From Lachnospiraceae bacterium UBA1818 (lineage in GTDB: Bacteria > Bacillota > Clostridia > Lachnospirales > Lachnospiraceae): a stretch of DNA of 46,280 nt. The stretch spans positions 1 through 46,280 of the forward strand of contig CAJFQZ010000022.1 in the NCBI GenBank assembly GCA_904419285.1, given 5' to 3'. A program made the position numbers and the translations under genes. Position 1 is the first letter of the stretch. The number at the start of each line of letters is the position of its first letter. The notes beneath the pieces are model-generated. The model was given only the letters and a program-made list of their open reading frames with translations. It made no database searches and had not been told where the DNA came from. Below are positions 24,058 to 32,155 of the stretch, piece by piece.

Positions 24058-25959
24058 CTATTCTTCTACATAGCCGGCTGCGCTTCCCAGCAGATACTGC
24101 GTTCCTGTATTGTCTATCAGATATGCTTCAATATTATACTGCCCTGTCTTGAAGCCGAAGTTCGCCACATTGATGTTGCACAGATATGTGCCGTCCGCCT
24201 GAAGCTCTGCCTGCATCCACTGCTGATCGCTCCTGTCTTCCTCTGTCCACACAGCGATATTTACTGTGGATGTTGCCGTATCCGCATTGGCAAGTTCTGT
24301 GATCCGTACCGGCAGCCATCCCTCCAGATAACTGTATGGCTGAGCTGTCACTGTCGCCGTCGGGGCACGGCCCTCCCGGATCAACAGCTCGGACGCATTC
24401 TCATTGATCGTGGACGTCAGTTCCTCCATCAGTTCGGATTTTTTCTGGAGCTCTTCTGACATTCTGTCAATGCCATAGGTCTCTTCCAGCGTCAATGTAT
24501 CCGAAAACAGGTTTGTCCCAAGCCCAAGCCTGTCTCCTTCGATCTTAACGCCAAGACTTGCCAATGTGGTCGGGAAGTTATCAAACGTTGTGTAGCTTCT
24601 CGTCATCGCCGGGTCTTCAACTTCGGCATCTGCGTTGATGTATGTAGTGTAAACTCTCCTTGTATAATCGCTGTCCACATCTTCACAGAAATCACTGTCC
24701 ATTGTCAGATGATCGCCGCTTATGACGATCGTCGTATTCTCATAAAAATCCTGCTGCTGGATCCATTTCACAAATTCGGTGACCTGCCGGTCAGAGCATG
24801 CCATAACATTCGCATAAGTATTGTCACCAAACTCATCGCCGCACTCACTGCACGTATATCCGTCCTCGAAATGTGTATCCACCGTCAGCATCGTAAGATT
24901 AAACGGCTCGTCTCCCTGGCTTAATTCTGTCAGTTTTTCCTTCGCGAACTCGAACAGATAGAGATCTTCAAATCCCCACCAGACCCAGCGGCCTTTCTCT
25001 ATCTTTCCCGCATCTACAAAATACGGATAATCCTCAATATCATAATTTCCATGTTCTGTAAAATACAATTTTCTCCCACCGAATTCTGCCTCTGATCCGA
25101 TCATGAACACCTGTTCATAGCCCTGCTGCTCCAGTATATCTCCCAGAGTCACGATTCCCGGGAAGAAACTCTCCTGTGTATCCATTGAATTATCCTCGAT
25201 CGGGATCGAAAGCGGCAGACCTGATGTCTGCGCAAAAAGCGCCCCGGCAGTCCACGTTGTTCCCGGCATCGGATACCCGCCGTTCAGAGCGGGATCATTC
25301 CCTGAAAAATCTTCATTTTCCTGAGCCAGTTCAGTCAGAAGAGGGATACATCCTTCCTCAAATCCTCCGCCGTCCTCAACATCCGTGTATGTCGTTTCCA
25401 TGGACTCAAGGAAGATATAGATCAGGTTTCTCTTCGTTTCGGGAAATGTAAGCTCCGTGTCAGCCGGATCCACATAATTCACATCAATGAAGTCCGAATA
25501 AGTGCTTTTATTCGCCGTATAATTTCCAATGTCCAGCCTGTTCCATGCCATGACCGTATAATATGAGATAATCCCCGCAGCTCCTGCAAACAGCAGTACA
25601 ACAGCGATCCGGTATATAATCTTTTTCTTCCTTGCCCAGAACAGAAGAATAACTGCCGCGATCAGAACGATCACCGTCACCGGGATACAGCTTTTGATAT
25701 AATCCAAGATCACATTTCTGTTGGTGCCGTCCATCGGAGCCTGAAGCTGGTACACCAGTTCATCCATTGTAAGATGGTTCCATGTCTTGAACATCCACGT
25801 GATGCTCGCCGCCCATAGAACCGATAACACAATAAAAAATACTGACAGTACCGCTGTCACTGCTGTCAGTATTTTCCTTATTTTCCCGGTTGATACATTC
25901 TTCTCTGCTTCGCTTCCCTCAGCCTGCGCTGTCTCTCGTAATACTGAGTTCTTTTTCAT
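24058..25959 (-). CDS. LTA-synthase-like phosphoglycerol transferase with C-terminal Bsp-like repeat
   Basis: The 633-residue membrane enzyme of the LtaS/MdoB alkaline phosphatase fold probably transfers phosphoglycerol or a similar group onto an envelope polymer. Three hydrophobic segments lie at about 33-55, 90-108 and 117-134. The extracellular sulfatase domain has metal-site IFLESMETT (E185), catalytic Thr in PMPGTTWTAGALF (about 235), and ISGDHLTMDSDF. THFEDGYTCSECGDEFGD adds a Cys pair. The last 100 residues (NIAVWTEEDRSDQQWMQAEL, then FGFKTGQYNIEAYLID) look like a GBS Bsp-like repeat, an accessory wall-binding domain not found in LtaS. Monocistronic, with its own promoter. Polymer unknown. 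Confidence 0.85.
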   Translation of the reverse strand: MKKNSVLRETAQAEGSEAEKNVSTGKIRKILTAVTAVLSVFFIVLSVLWAASITWMFKTWNHLTMDELVYQLQAPMDGTNRNVILDYIKSCIPVTVIVLIAAVILLFWARKKKIIYRIAVVLLFAGAAGIISYYTVMAWNRLDIGNYTANKSTYSDFIDVNYVDPADTELTFPETKRNLIYIFLESMETTYTDVEDGGGFEEGCIPLLTELAQENEDFSGNDPALNGGYPMPGTTWTAGALFAQTSGLPLSIPIEDNSMDTQESFFPGIVTLGDILEQQGYEQVFMIGSEAEFGGRKLYFTEHGNYDIEDYPYFVDAGKIEKGRWVWWGFEDLYLFEFAKEKLTELSQGDEPFNLTMLTVDTHFEDGYTCSECGDEFGDNTYANVMACSDRQVTEFVKWIQQQDFYENTTIVISGDHLTMDSDFCEDVDSDYTRRVYTTYINADAEVEDPAMTRSYTTFDNFPTTLASLGVKIEGDRLGLGTNLFSDTLTLEETYGIDRMSEELQKKSELMEELTSTINENASELLIREGRAPTATVTAQPYSYLEGWLPVRITELANADTATSTVNIAVWTEEDRSDQQWMQAELQADGTYLCNINVANFGFKTGQYNIEAYLIDNTGTQYLLGSAAGYVEE

Positions 25960-25997
25960 TCGTTAACATTCCCTTAACCCGTTTTTTACAATAAATA

Positions 25998-26026
25998 ATA
26001 TTACTGTACAAAAAAATTTTTTTCAA
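25998..26026 (-). promoter_or_regulatory. Promoter of the LTA-synthase-like gene
   Basis: Minus strand TTGAAA (26026-26021), 17-bp spacer, TAATAT (26003-25998). It lies in a very AT-rich 200-bp intergenic region in which no other gene is visible. Confidence 0.6.
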
Positions 26027-26169
26027 GTGTTATCAAACTCTTTTTTTATATTTTACACTTTCTTCAAACATTTTTCACAAAGAATGAGTCTTATCCGTTT
26101 ATTTTCAGTATATTTTTTGTCACTTTATACAATTCTTACTAATTATTTCCTGGCCGCAGAAAATAAATC

Positions 26170-26856
26170 TCAGCAGCCTGCCGGGTCCTTCACCCCGTTT
26201 GCCTCAAATGCCTTCCGCCTGTCAATGCAGGTCCCGCACACGCCGCAGGGCTTTTCTTTTCCTTCATAGCAGCTCCATGTATATTCATAGGGCACTTTCA
26301 GGCGGAGTCCCTCCGCCACGACCTGCGCCTTGTTCATCCTGATAAACGGCGCCTCAATATGCAGCGCGTGCCCGCTCCCTTCAAACACAGCCGCGTCCAT
26401 GCTCTTATAGAAGCTCTCGCTGCAGTCCGGGTACGCGCTTCCCGCCGCGTCGTCCTGATGCGCTCCGTAATAGATGCAGCTGCATCCTTTTGCAAGAGCG
26501 ATGCTCGCCGCGCAGGACAGGAACAGCCCGTTGCGAAAAGGTACATAAGTAGAGACAGGAGTCCCTTCCGAACCTTTCAGCTGCTCTGCGTACGACGCCT
26601 CCGGGATTTCCTCATCTGAATGCTCCAGCAGGGAACAGTTGCTGTATGCAAAGATGCCGGACAGATCCATCTCCATCCCTTCCATGCCGTAATGATCCAG
26701 GATCTTTCTCGCAGCCTCGACTTCCTTGTCATGTTTCTGCCCGTAGTGGATGGACAGCGGAATCACGTTTTCCTTCCCGAACTTTTCAATGGCAAGCCCC
26801 AGACAGGTCGTGCTGTCCACGCCGCCGCTGAATAATACCATTACCTTCTCAGCCAT
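26170..26856 (-). CDS. queC: 7-cyano-7-deazaguanine synthase QueC
   Basis: Converts 7-carboxy-7-deazaguanine to preQ0 using ATP and ammonia, in queuosine biosynthesis. The 228-residue protein has the N-type ATP pyrophosphatase loop VLFSGGVDSTT at its N-terminus and the C-terminal zinc site CYEGKEKPCGVCGTCIDRR. Length is normal. AGGAGG precedes the start, 12 nt after queF. Last gene of queT-queF-queC; QueD and QueE are not encoded in the window. Confidence 0.96.
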   Translation of the reverse strand: MAEKVMVLFSGGVDSTTCLGLAIEKFGKENVIPLSIHYGQKHDKEVEAARKILDHYGMEGMEMDLSGIFAYSNCSLLEHSDEEIPEASYAEQLKGSEGTPVSTYVPFRNGLFLSCAASIALAKGCSCIYYGAHQDDAAGSAYPDCSESFYKSMDAAVFEGSGHALHIEAPFIRMNKAQVVAEGLRLKVPYEYTWSCYEGKEKPCGVCGTCIDRRKAFEANGVKDPAGC

Positions 26857-26868
26857 CTAAAGCACCTC

Positions 26869-27366
26869 CTAGCGGTTATCTACTTTTTCCGGATAAAGAT
26901 CATGATGGGTCAGCCGCTCAAACGCCACCTGTTCCCAGCGCGTCCCCGGTTTCCCGTAATTACAGTACGGATCAATGGAAATTCCTCCCCTGGGAGTAAA
27001 TTTCCCCCATACCTCAATGTACTTCGGATCCATAAGCCGGATCAGATCCTTCATGATGATATTGACACAGTCCTCATGGAAATCTCCGTGATTGCGGAAG
27101 CTGAACAAGTACAGCTTCAGCGATTTGCTCTCCACCATCCGCTCTCCCGGAACATAAGAGATATAAAGCGTGGCAAAATCCGGCTGCCCGGTCATCGGAC
27201 ACAGGCTGGTAAACTCCGGACAGTTGAATTTTACAAAATAATCGTTCTCCGGATGCTTATTGGGGAATGTCTCCAGCATCTCCGGAGCATAGTCTGTGGG
27301 ATAGGATACTTTCTGGTTTCCCAGAAGAGAAACTCCTTTTAATTCTTCTTTTGATCTTCCACTCAT
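26869..27366 (-). CDS. queF: NADPH-dependent 7-cyano-7-deazaguanine reductase QueF
   Basis: Reduces preQ0 to preQ1. The 165-residue unimodular form has the catalytic Cys and Asp in [17 protein letters not shown] and the QueF motif [22 protein letters not shown] lies upstream of the ATG. The preceding queT stop is 77 nt away. Together with QueC this builds preQ1 from pathway intermediates. Confidence 0.96.
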   Translation of the reverse strand: MSGRSKEELKGVSLLGNQKVSYPTDYAPEMLETFPNKHPENDYFVKFNCPEFTSLCPMTGQPDFATLYISYVPGERMVESKSLKLYLFSFRNHGDFHEDCVNIIMKDLIRLMDPKYIEVWGKFTPRGGISIDPYCNYGKPGTRWEQVAFERLTHHDLYPEKVDNR

Positions 27367-27443
27367 GATATGAGCACTCCTTCCATCTGATAAATATTGC
27401 CGGAGGATGCGTCCGCGTCCCCCGGCTTACTGATTTTTACTGA

Positions 27444-27971
27444 TTAACTGTCCGCTCTCCGTCTGTCTGCAGCCCTCGAACTCCCTGCGGGACGCCAGAC
27501 ACGCTCAAGTGCCTTTACAAGAGCCACGCCCACAATGGCCGGAACGATCTGTCCGATACACAGGTTCATCGCCATCAGCGGATACGGAATTGCCAGAAAA
27601 TAGGACAGATATGTCGCTACCCCCAGCCCCGGCACCAGAACGATCGGCACCGCAATAAAGATACGGTTCCACTTCCTTCTCCGGATCAGGACAATACAGG
27701 ACGCAGCCACAATGCCCACGATGCAGCCGCCCAGCATATCCACGATGCCGAAGCCTCCGAACAGCATATTCGATATAAAATTAGCGAGACCAAGGGGTAA
27801 AACCAGGAACGGAAAGAGATAAGAAAGGGCATACAGAGACGTCGCGATCCGGATCTGATAAGCTCCGAATGAAAAGCTCTGTGTAAAGTAAAGAATGACG
27901 ATGTAAAGCGCCATCACCATGGCAGAAAATGTCAGCTTCTGCACACGGCTCATTTTTTCTATATTCTCCAT
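27444..27971 (-). CDS. queT: Queuosine precursor ECF transporter S component QueT
   Basis: The 175-residue membrane protein has about six hydrophobic segments and the QueT pattern SFGAYQIRIATSLYALSYLF and GGFGIVDMLGGCIVG. As the S component of an energy-coupling factor transporter it would import preQ1 or queuine using a shared EcfAA'T module not encoded here. GGAGGTG precedes the ATG. It is the first gene behind a preQ1-I riboswitch and terminator, so salvage and synthesis are co-regulated. Confidence 0.92.
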   Translation of the reverse strand: MENIEKMSRVQKLTFSAMVMALYIVILYFTQSFSFGAYQIRIATSLYALSYLFPFLVLPLGLANFISNMLFGGFGIVDMLGGCIVGIVAASCIVLIRRRKWNRIFIAVPIVLVPGLGVATYLSYFLAIPYPLMAMNLCIGQIVPAIVGVALVKALERVWRPAGSSRAADRRRADS

Positions 27972-27992
27972 ATTCGTTCACCTCCACAACAG

Positions 27993-28031
27993 AAAAAATC
28001 CCCGCGTATCACATTCTATGAAACCGGGGAT
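27993..28031 (-). terminator. Riboswitch-controlled terminator upstream of queT
   Basis: Minus-strand ATCCCCG (28031-28025) pairs with CGGGGAT (28004-27998) and is followed by TTTTTT (27998-27993). The leader segment GGGACAACA upstream can pair with TGTTGATATCCC, which overlaps the terminator 5' arm, giving a competing antiterminator. Confidence 0.85.
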
Positions 28032-28060
28032 ATCAACAACTACGTTTTACAATTTGTTGT

Positions 28061-28100
28061 CCCTAGTTTTGTTTTATGACAGGATGGTCTCGAACTGTCA
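28061..28100 (-). promoter_or_regulatory. preQ1-I riboswitch
   Basis: The 40-nt aptamer on the minus strand consists of the P1 stem TGACAG/CTGTCA around loop TTCGAGACCATC, then the A-rich tail TAAAACAAAACTAGGG that forms the pseudoknot. Layout and tail closely match known preQ1-I aptamers (the tail of the Thermoanaerobacter example reads TTAACAAAACAAGG). With the downstream terminator it should turn off queTFC when preQ1 is plentiful. The TTGACA here is part of P1, not a -35 box. Confidence 0.85.
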
Positions 28101-28145
28101 ATTCTATATCTGGAAGTAACATCTGTCTGTATCAGACAAATATGT

Positions 28146-28151
28146 ATTATA
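28146..28151 (-). promoter_or_regulatory. -10 element of the queTFC promoter
   Basis: Minus-strand TATAAT, about 45 nt before the preQ1 aptamer. The matching -35 is weak (TTGCAG, 17 bp upstream). Confidence 0.5.
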
Positions 28152-28207
28152 AGGGAAATAAATGGATTCTGCAATAAGCAAATCACTTTATGGCGAACAA
28201 TTTTCTT

Positions 28208-29260
28208 TTATCTGCTCTGCTGTTCTTCCTTTTTTATATAATCACCTACATTTTCCAATGTCACTTTGGAGTACGGCACATAGATATATTTCCCCTCCCG
28301 GAACTGGATCTCATCCATTCCCTCTCCTGTCACAAGCGCGGCCGCAAGCTTCGCCATCGCCTCCGCCTGTCCATCCTTGTCATTGTAGACAGTGCCCGCA
28401 AGCTCTGAATCCGCCACCGCCTTCAGCCCTGCATCCGTGCCGTCTATACCGAAGAAGACCGGCATTCCCGCTTCCGTGCGGTTCAGCTTCTTATATGCGT
28501 CGATCGCTCCCAGCGCCATGTCATCATTATTCGCCAGGACAAGCTCGATCTCATTCTGATACTGGCCGATCAGCTGCTGCATCCTGTTCTGCGCCTGTGC
28601 CCGGTTCCAGTTTGCGATACCGTAGTTCAGTTTTTCAAGCTTGATCCCTTTATCTCTCAAGGTCTCGACAGCATTCTCCGTCCGGATGATCGCATCCTGA
28701 TGTCCCGGCTCCCCCTCAAGCACGACATACTGTATCTTACCATCCTTATTGCGGTCAATCTGACTGTCAGCCAGGATCACGTCCGCTGCGATCTCCCCCT
28801 GCATCACACCGGATTCCTTGGCGTCAGCGCCCACATAATACATCTTGTCCCACTGCTGCAGATCCTCAGCCACAGGCTCTCTGTTGAAAAAGATGATCGG
28901 GACGTCACTTTCCCTGGCAAGATCGATGATCTCCGACGGATCAGCCCTGTCTACCAGGTTCACACAGAGGACATTGCATCCCGCATCGATCAGTTCTCTC
29001 ACCTGATCATTCTGCGTCCGCTGCGAGCCCGCCGCATCCCGGATCGTTACGACTGAATCAAGATTCTCTTCCTCCAGGTCACTCATTTTGTCTTTAAACG
29101 CATTGATCAGCTCCTCGAGAAATGTATCGCTCCGATTATAGCATGTAACACCCACATATATTTTGTCCGCGCTCTCCGTCTGCTGCTCTGCGCAGGCGCA
29201 CAGAAGCTGAGCGCTGATACAGCAGATCATCCCCGCCGCCAAAACTTTTCTGATCTTCAT
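28208..29260 (-). CDS. Galactose/glucose-type periplasmic-binding lipoprotein, MglB paralogue
   Basis: The 350-residue lipoprotein starts MKIRKVLAAGMICCISAQ with lipobox LLCAC. The mature part is a Peripla_BP_4 sugar-binding fold with the MglB-type calcium loop DRNKDGKIQYVVLEGEPGHQ and the ligand-site stretch LANNDDMALGAIDAYKKL. The start at 29260 has AGAGG upstream; the ATG at 29287 does not. It is the last gene of the two-component unit, apart from mglBAC. It may feed the transporter or present sugar to the YesM-type kinase, as in known three-component sugar sensors. Confidence 0.88.
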   Translation of the reverse strand: MKIRKVLAAGMICCISAQLLCACAEQQTESADKIYVGVTCYNRSDTFLEELINAFKDKMSDLEEENLDSVVTIRDAAGSQRTQNDQVRELIDAGCNVLCVNLVDRADPSEIIDLARESDVPIIFFNREPVAEDLQQWDKMYYVGADAKESGVMQGEIAADVILADSQIDRNKDGKIQYVVLEGEPGHQDAIIRTENAVETLRDKGIKLEKLNYGIANWNRAQAQNRMQQLIGQYQNEIELVLANNDDMALGAIDAYKKLNRTEAGMPVFFGIDGTDAGLKAVADSELAGTVYNDKDGQAEAMAKLAAALVTGEGMDEIQFREGKYIYVPYSKVTLENVGDYIKKEEQQSR

Positions 29261-29316
29261 TCCATACCTCTGATCTCCCGCTTCCATCCTGCGGGACCAT
29301 TATTAAAATCCCATTT

Positions 29317-30297
29317 CTACTGGCTCATCGTAAAAAGAAGTTCCTGATTTTCTTCTGAAAAGAGCTCTTCCCTGCGGATCACCGTAAAATCAGCTGTCCT
29401 GTTCCTCACTTTCCGGAAATGATGCTGAAGGCTTGCAGCCACCTCCGCCAGGCTCTGATACCCCACATTAAATTCATCCGGCACCACCAGGCATTCCACG
29501 TTCCCTGTATCCAGATAGTAAACCGCTTCTGTGGAAGTTCCGATCCCGTATACTACCGCCCCGTGCAGATCGTTGGCCGCCGCACACTGTCCGGCAGAAG
29601 TCAGGCTCACATCGTCCAGCGCCGCCACCAGATCAGCCCCCGGCAGTTCTTCCAGTGATCTCTGCTCCTCTAACCCGAAGCTGCCCGCCACATCCCAGAG
29701 GATCCTCACGCCGGTCTCCTGAAGGACGTCGCAGAATCCCTGCCTGCGGTTCACAGCAGCCTCTGATTCATCTGTCTCAGTCAGGATACCGAGCGTCTTC
29801 CCGTCCAGGTTTCCCGCATAATCTTCCAGCAGTTCTTCCGCCAGTGCCTGCCCCATCGCATAGTTATCTGGTTCTGTCACAGGGAGCACAGACGCTTCTT
29901 TATCAAGAGATGCCGTGGAGCCCGCCAGCATGACCGGCACGCTGTTCTCTACCCGCTTCAGCATTGCCTCTGTGTCTTCCCCCGGCACCGGCTGCACGAT
30001 GACCGCATCCGCTCCGTTATCGATCTCCTGCTCGATCACACGCTCCTGCTCTTCCACCGTCATCTCTCCTTCGGTCCCTACAACGAACATCTCCACTTCC
30101 TGGTCTTCCGCAGCCATCTTAAGCCCGTATTTAAATGCAGCCCACTGGTTATCATCCGAATTCTGAACAATGACAGATATCTTGTCATAATTTCCTCCTG
30201 TATTCCCCAGAAGCATCAATGCGGCAAGCACGACTGCCGCCGCTGCCAGGACTGCCTCTATCAGAATAAACATCTTACTGCTGTTCTTCATCTCCAT
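29317..30297 (-). CDS. Membrane-anchored periplasmic-binding protein, likely kinase accessory
   Basis: The 326-residue protein is held by an N-terminal helix (about 9-31, FILIEAVLAAAAVVLAALML) rather than a lipobox. The rest is a Peripla_BP_4/LacI-type sugar-binding fold (KISVIVQNSDDNQWAAFKYG; NGADAVIVQPVPGED; VAALDDVSLTSAGQCAAAND). The start overlaps the end of the histidine kinase gene by 23 bp, implying tight co-translation. Such anchored binding proteins next to YesM-type kinases act as the ligand-sensing third component, so this is the best candidate for the sugar sensor of the system. The C-terminal 40 residues are not recognised. Confidence 0.82.
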   Translation of the reverse strand: MEMKNSSKMFILIEAVLAAAAVVLAALMLLGNTGGNYDKISVIVQNSDDNQWAAFKYGLKMAAEDQEVEMFVVGTEGEMTVEEQERVIEQEIDNGADAVIVQPVPGEDTEAMLKRVENSVPVMLAGSTASLDKEASVLPVTEPDNYAMGQALAEELLEDYAGNLDGKTLGILTETDESEAAVNRRQGFCDVLQETGVRILWDVAGSFGLEEQRSLEELPGADLVAALDDVSLTSAGQCAAANDLHGAVVYGIGTSTEAVYYLDTGNVECLVVPDEFNVGYQSLAEVAASLQHHFRKVRNRTADFTVIRREELFSEENQELLFTMSQ

Positions 30298-32155
30298 CTA
30301 CCCTGTTCTTTCCGTCAACCATTTCTTCTCCGCCGAACCCATATCCCTTCTCAAGGATCTTCCTGTTTTCTTCTGTATAAAGGATCGCAGGGATACGGAT
30401 GGACACCTTCGTCCCCTCATCCGGCTCACTCTCAACCGTCAGGCCATACTCTTTTCCGAAGAGAAGCTGGATCCGGTTATTCACATTCACAAGACCCACC
30501 CCGGACCCGTGCTTATGTACCCTGCTGCTGTCAGTCAGGAGAAGGCTGACCTGCTCCTCCGACATTCCGATCCCGTTGTCTTCCACCGCAAGGATCACGT
30601 TTTCACCATCGAGTCTGCCTGTTACCCTGATCTCCCCACAGTCATCCATGCCGCTCACTCCGTAATTAATGGCGTTCTCAAGAATCGGCTGAAGGATCAG
30701 CTTCACGGTACAGTAGGAATATACTTCCTGATCCACGTCAAACTCAACAGAAAATGTATTCTTATAACGCACCTTCTGTATATTCATATAGCTCTGCGCA
30801 TGCTGCAGTTCGTCTCTCACCGTAATCACTGTATTCCCCTTTGAAAGGCTGATCCGGAAGAGTTTCGCCAGCTGCGTGATCATAAATGCAGCATCGTCAT
30901 TCCTTTCTCCCTCGACCATCCAGGTGATAGATTCCAGTGTATTATATAGAAAATGAGGATTGATCTGGCTCTGCAGTGCATCCAGTTCACTCTTCCTTCT
31001 CTCATTCTGTTCCAGTACGATCTTCTTCATCAGCGTATCGATCTGCTCGTAGGATTTCTGGATCGAATGGCCCAGATGCCTGATCTCCTGAGACCCGCCG
31101 ATATAGATCTCCGGTTTCTCGCCCGTCTCATATTCTTTGACTGATTCATTCAGTTTCAGGATTGGCCGGGAGATCCTCACAGCGACAACGCGGTTGATGA
31201 CTACCAGCATCATGCCCATCAGCAGCATGAGAAGCCCTATGAAATATCTCATGTTCAGCATTCCCTGCGTAAATGTGGAATAGGGGATCACTCCCACCAG
31301 CTTCCATCCTGTATAGCTGATCGTATTGACAATAACCTTCCTCTTCTCTCCTTCGAAAGACTCTTCGTATACGCCATCCTTATACTCCGCTGCCGCCTCA
31401 TTATTCTCAGCGGCGATCCCGTCACGGATCTGGATCTGTCTCGGATGATAAATGATCTCGCCATTGCTGTCGCACAGATAATAATACTGTCCGCTGTTGG
31501 ACTCGTTGATCTGTCTCATCATCCTGGAAATACTGGAATAATCCATATCCACAAGAAGGACGCCAAGCTCCGACTCCCCGCTGTTCGTCAGCTCGACAGC
31601 ACGGCTCAGAGAGATGACCCAGTAGTAGCGCATAGTCCCGTCATCGAACAGATTCTGGATATGAGGCGTCGAGAAATGCATGTTCTCCATCTCTCCGACC
31701 GCCTGTCTGTACCAGTCCTGCCTGGTAACATCAGGATCTTCCTTCTGCTGCGCGATCGGCTCCGCCGCCATCAGGCTCCCGTAGCTGTTGTAGATCGCAA
31801 TACTCCGAAGGCTGTCATTATTTGCCTCATACAGGAGATTCATCCTCGTCTGAATATACTGGTCCTGATCCGGAAAGTCACTCTCCTTGATCACGTTATA
31901 GTAGACCGTATCCGAGATCTGGCGCATACTCACCAGATAATCTTCCAGAGTCTCACCTGTCTGTTCCATCATCTTCTGTGTCGTCTGAACGATCTCCTGT
32001 CTGGACAGTGCGGAAAATCTGATATACATCACGATTCCGAGGACCAGCATGATGGAGACCGAGATTACAGAAAACACGAGCATGAGCGCGGACTGTATCC
32101 CCTGTGGCTGAATTTTTTTCAACTTGCCTAAATACTTATTCTTCACTTTCTGCAT
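30275..32155 (-). CDS. YesM-type sensor histidine kinase
   Basis: The 626-residue membrane kinase has a helix near residue 30, an extracellular Cache-type sensor region (about 50-300), a second helix (MRYFIGLLMLLMGMMLVVIN), HAMP, then the His_kinase box LQSQINPHFLYNTLESITWM with the phospho-accepting His, and a HATPase domain (ILENAINYGVSG, VEDNGIGM, GSGVGLVNVNNR). The start is uncertain: the ATG at 32155 overlaps the regulator gene by 20 bp and its Shine-Dalgarno is poor; GTG at 32146 or ATG at 32206 are alternatives. It pairs with the upstream response regulator and the overlapping binding protein. Confidence 0.9.
   Translation of the reverse strand: MQKVKNKYLGKLKKIQPQGIQSALMLVFSVISVSIMLVLGIVMYIRFSALSRQEIVQTTQKMMEQTGETLEDYLVSMRQISDTVYYNVIKESDFPDQDQYIQTRMNLLYEANNDSLRSIAIYNSYGSLMAAEPIAQQKEDPDVTRQDWYRQAVGEMENMHFSTPHIQNLFDDGTMRYYWVISLSRAVELTNSGESELGVLLVDMDYSSISRMMRQINESNSGQYYYLCDSNGEIIYHPRQIQIRDGIAAENNEAAAEYKDGVYEESFEGEKRKVIVNTISYTGWKLVGVIPYSTFTQGMLNMRYFIGLLMLLMGMMLVVINRVVAVRISRPILKLNESVKEYETGEKPEIYIGGSQEIRHLGHSIQKSYEQIDTLMKKIVLEQNERRKSELDALQSQINPHFLYNTLESITWMVEGERNDDAAFMITQLAKLFRISLSKGNTVITVRDELQHAQSYMNIQKVRYKNTFSVEFDVDQEVYSYCTVKLILQPILENAINYGVSGMDDCGEIRVTGRLDGENVILAVEDNGIGMSEEQVSLLLTDSSRVHKHGSGVGLVNVNNRIQLLFGKEYGLTVESEPDEGTKVSIRIPAILYTEENRKILEKGYGFGGEEMVDGKNRVDGDEEQQ

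Noticed and set aside
28096-28101. TTGACA on the minus strand as a -35 box for queT
   Set aside because: It is the 5' strand of the preQ1-I aptamer P1 stem, and the spacing to any -10 is poor; a TATAAT further upstream fits better.
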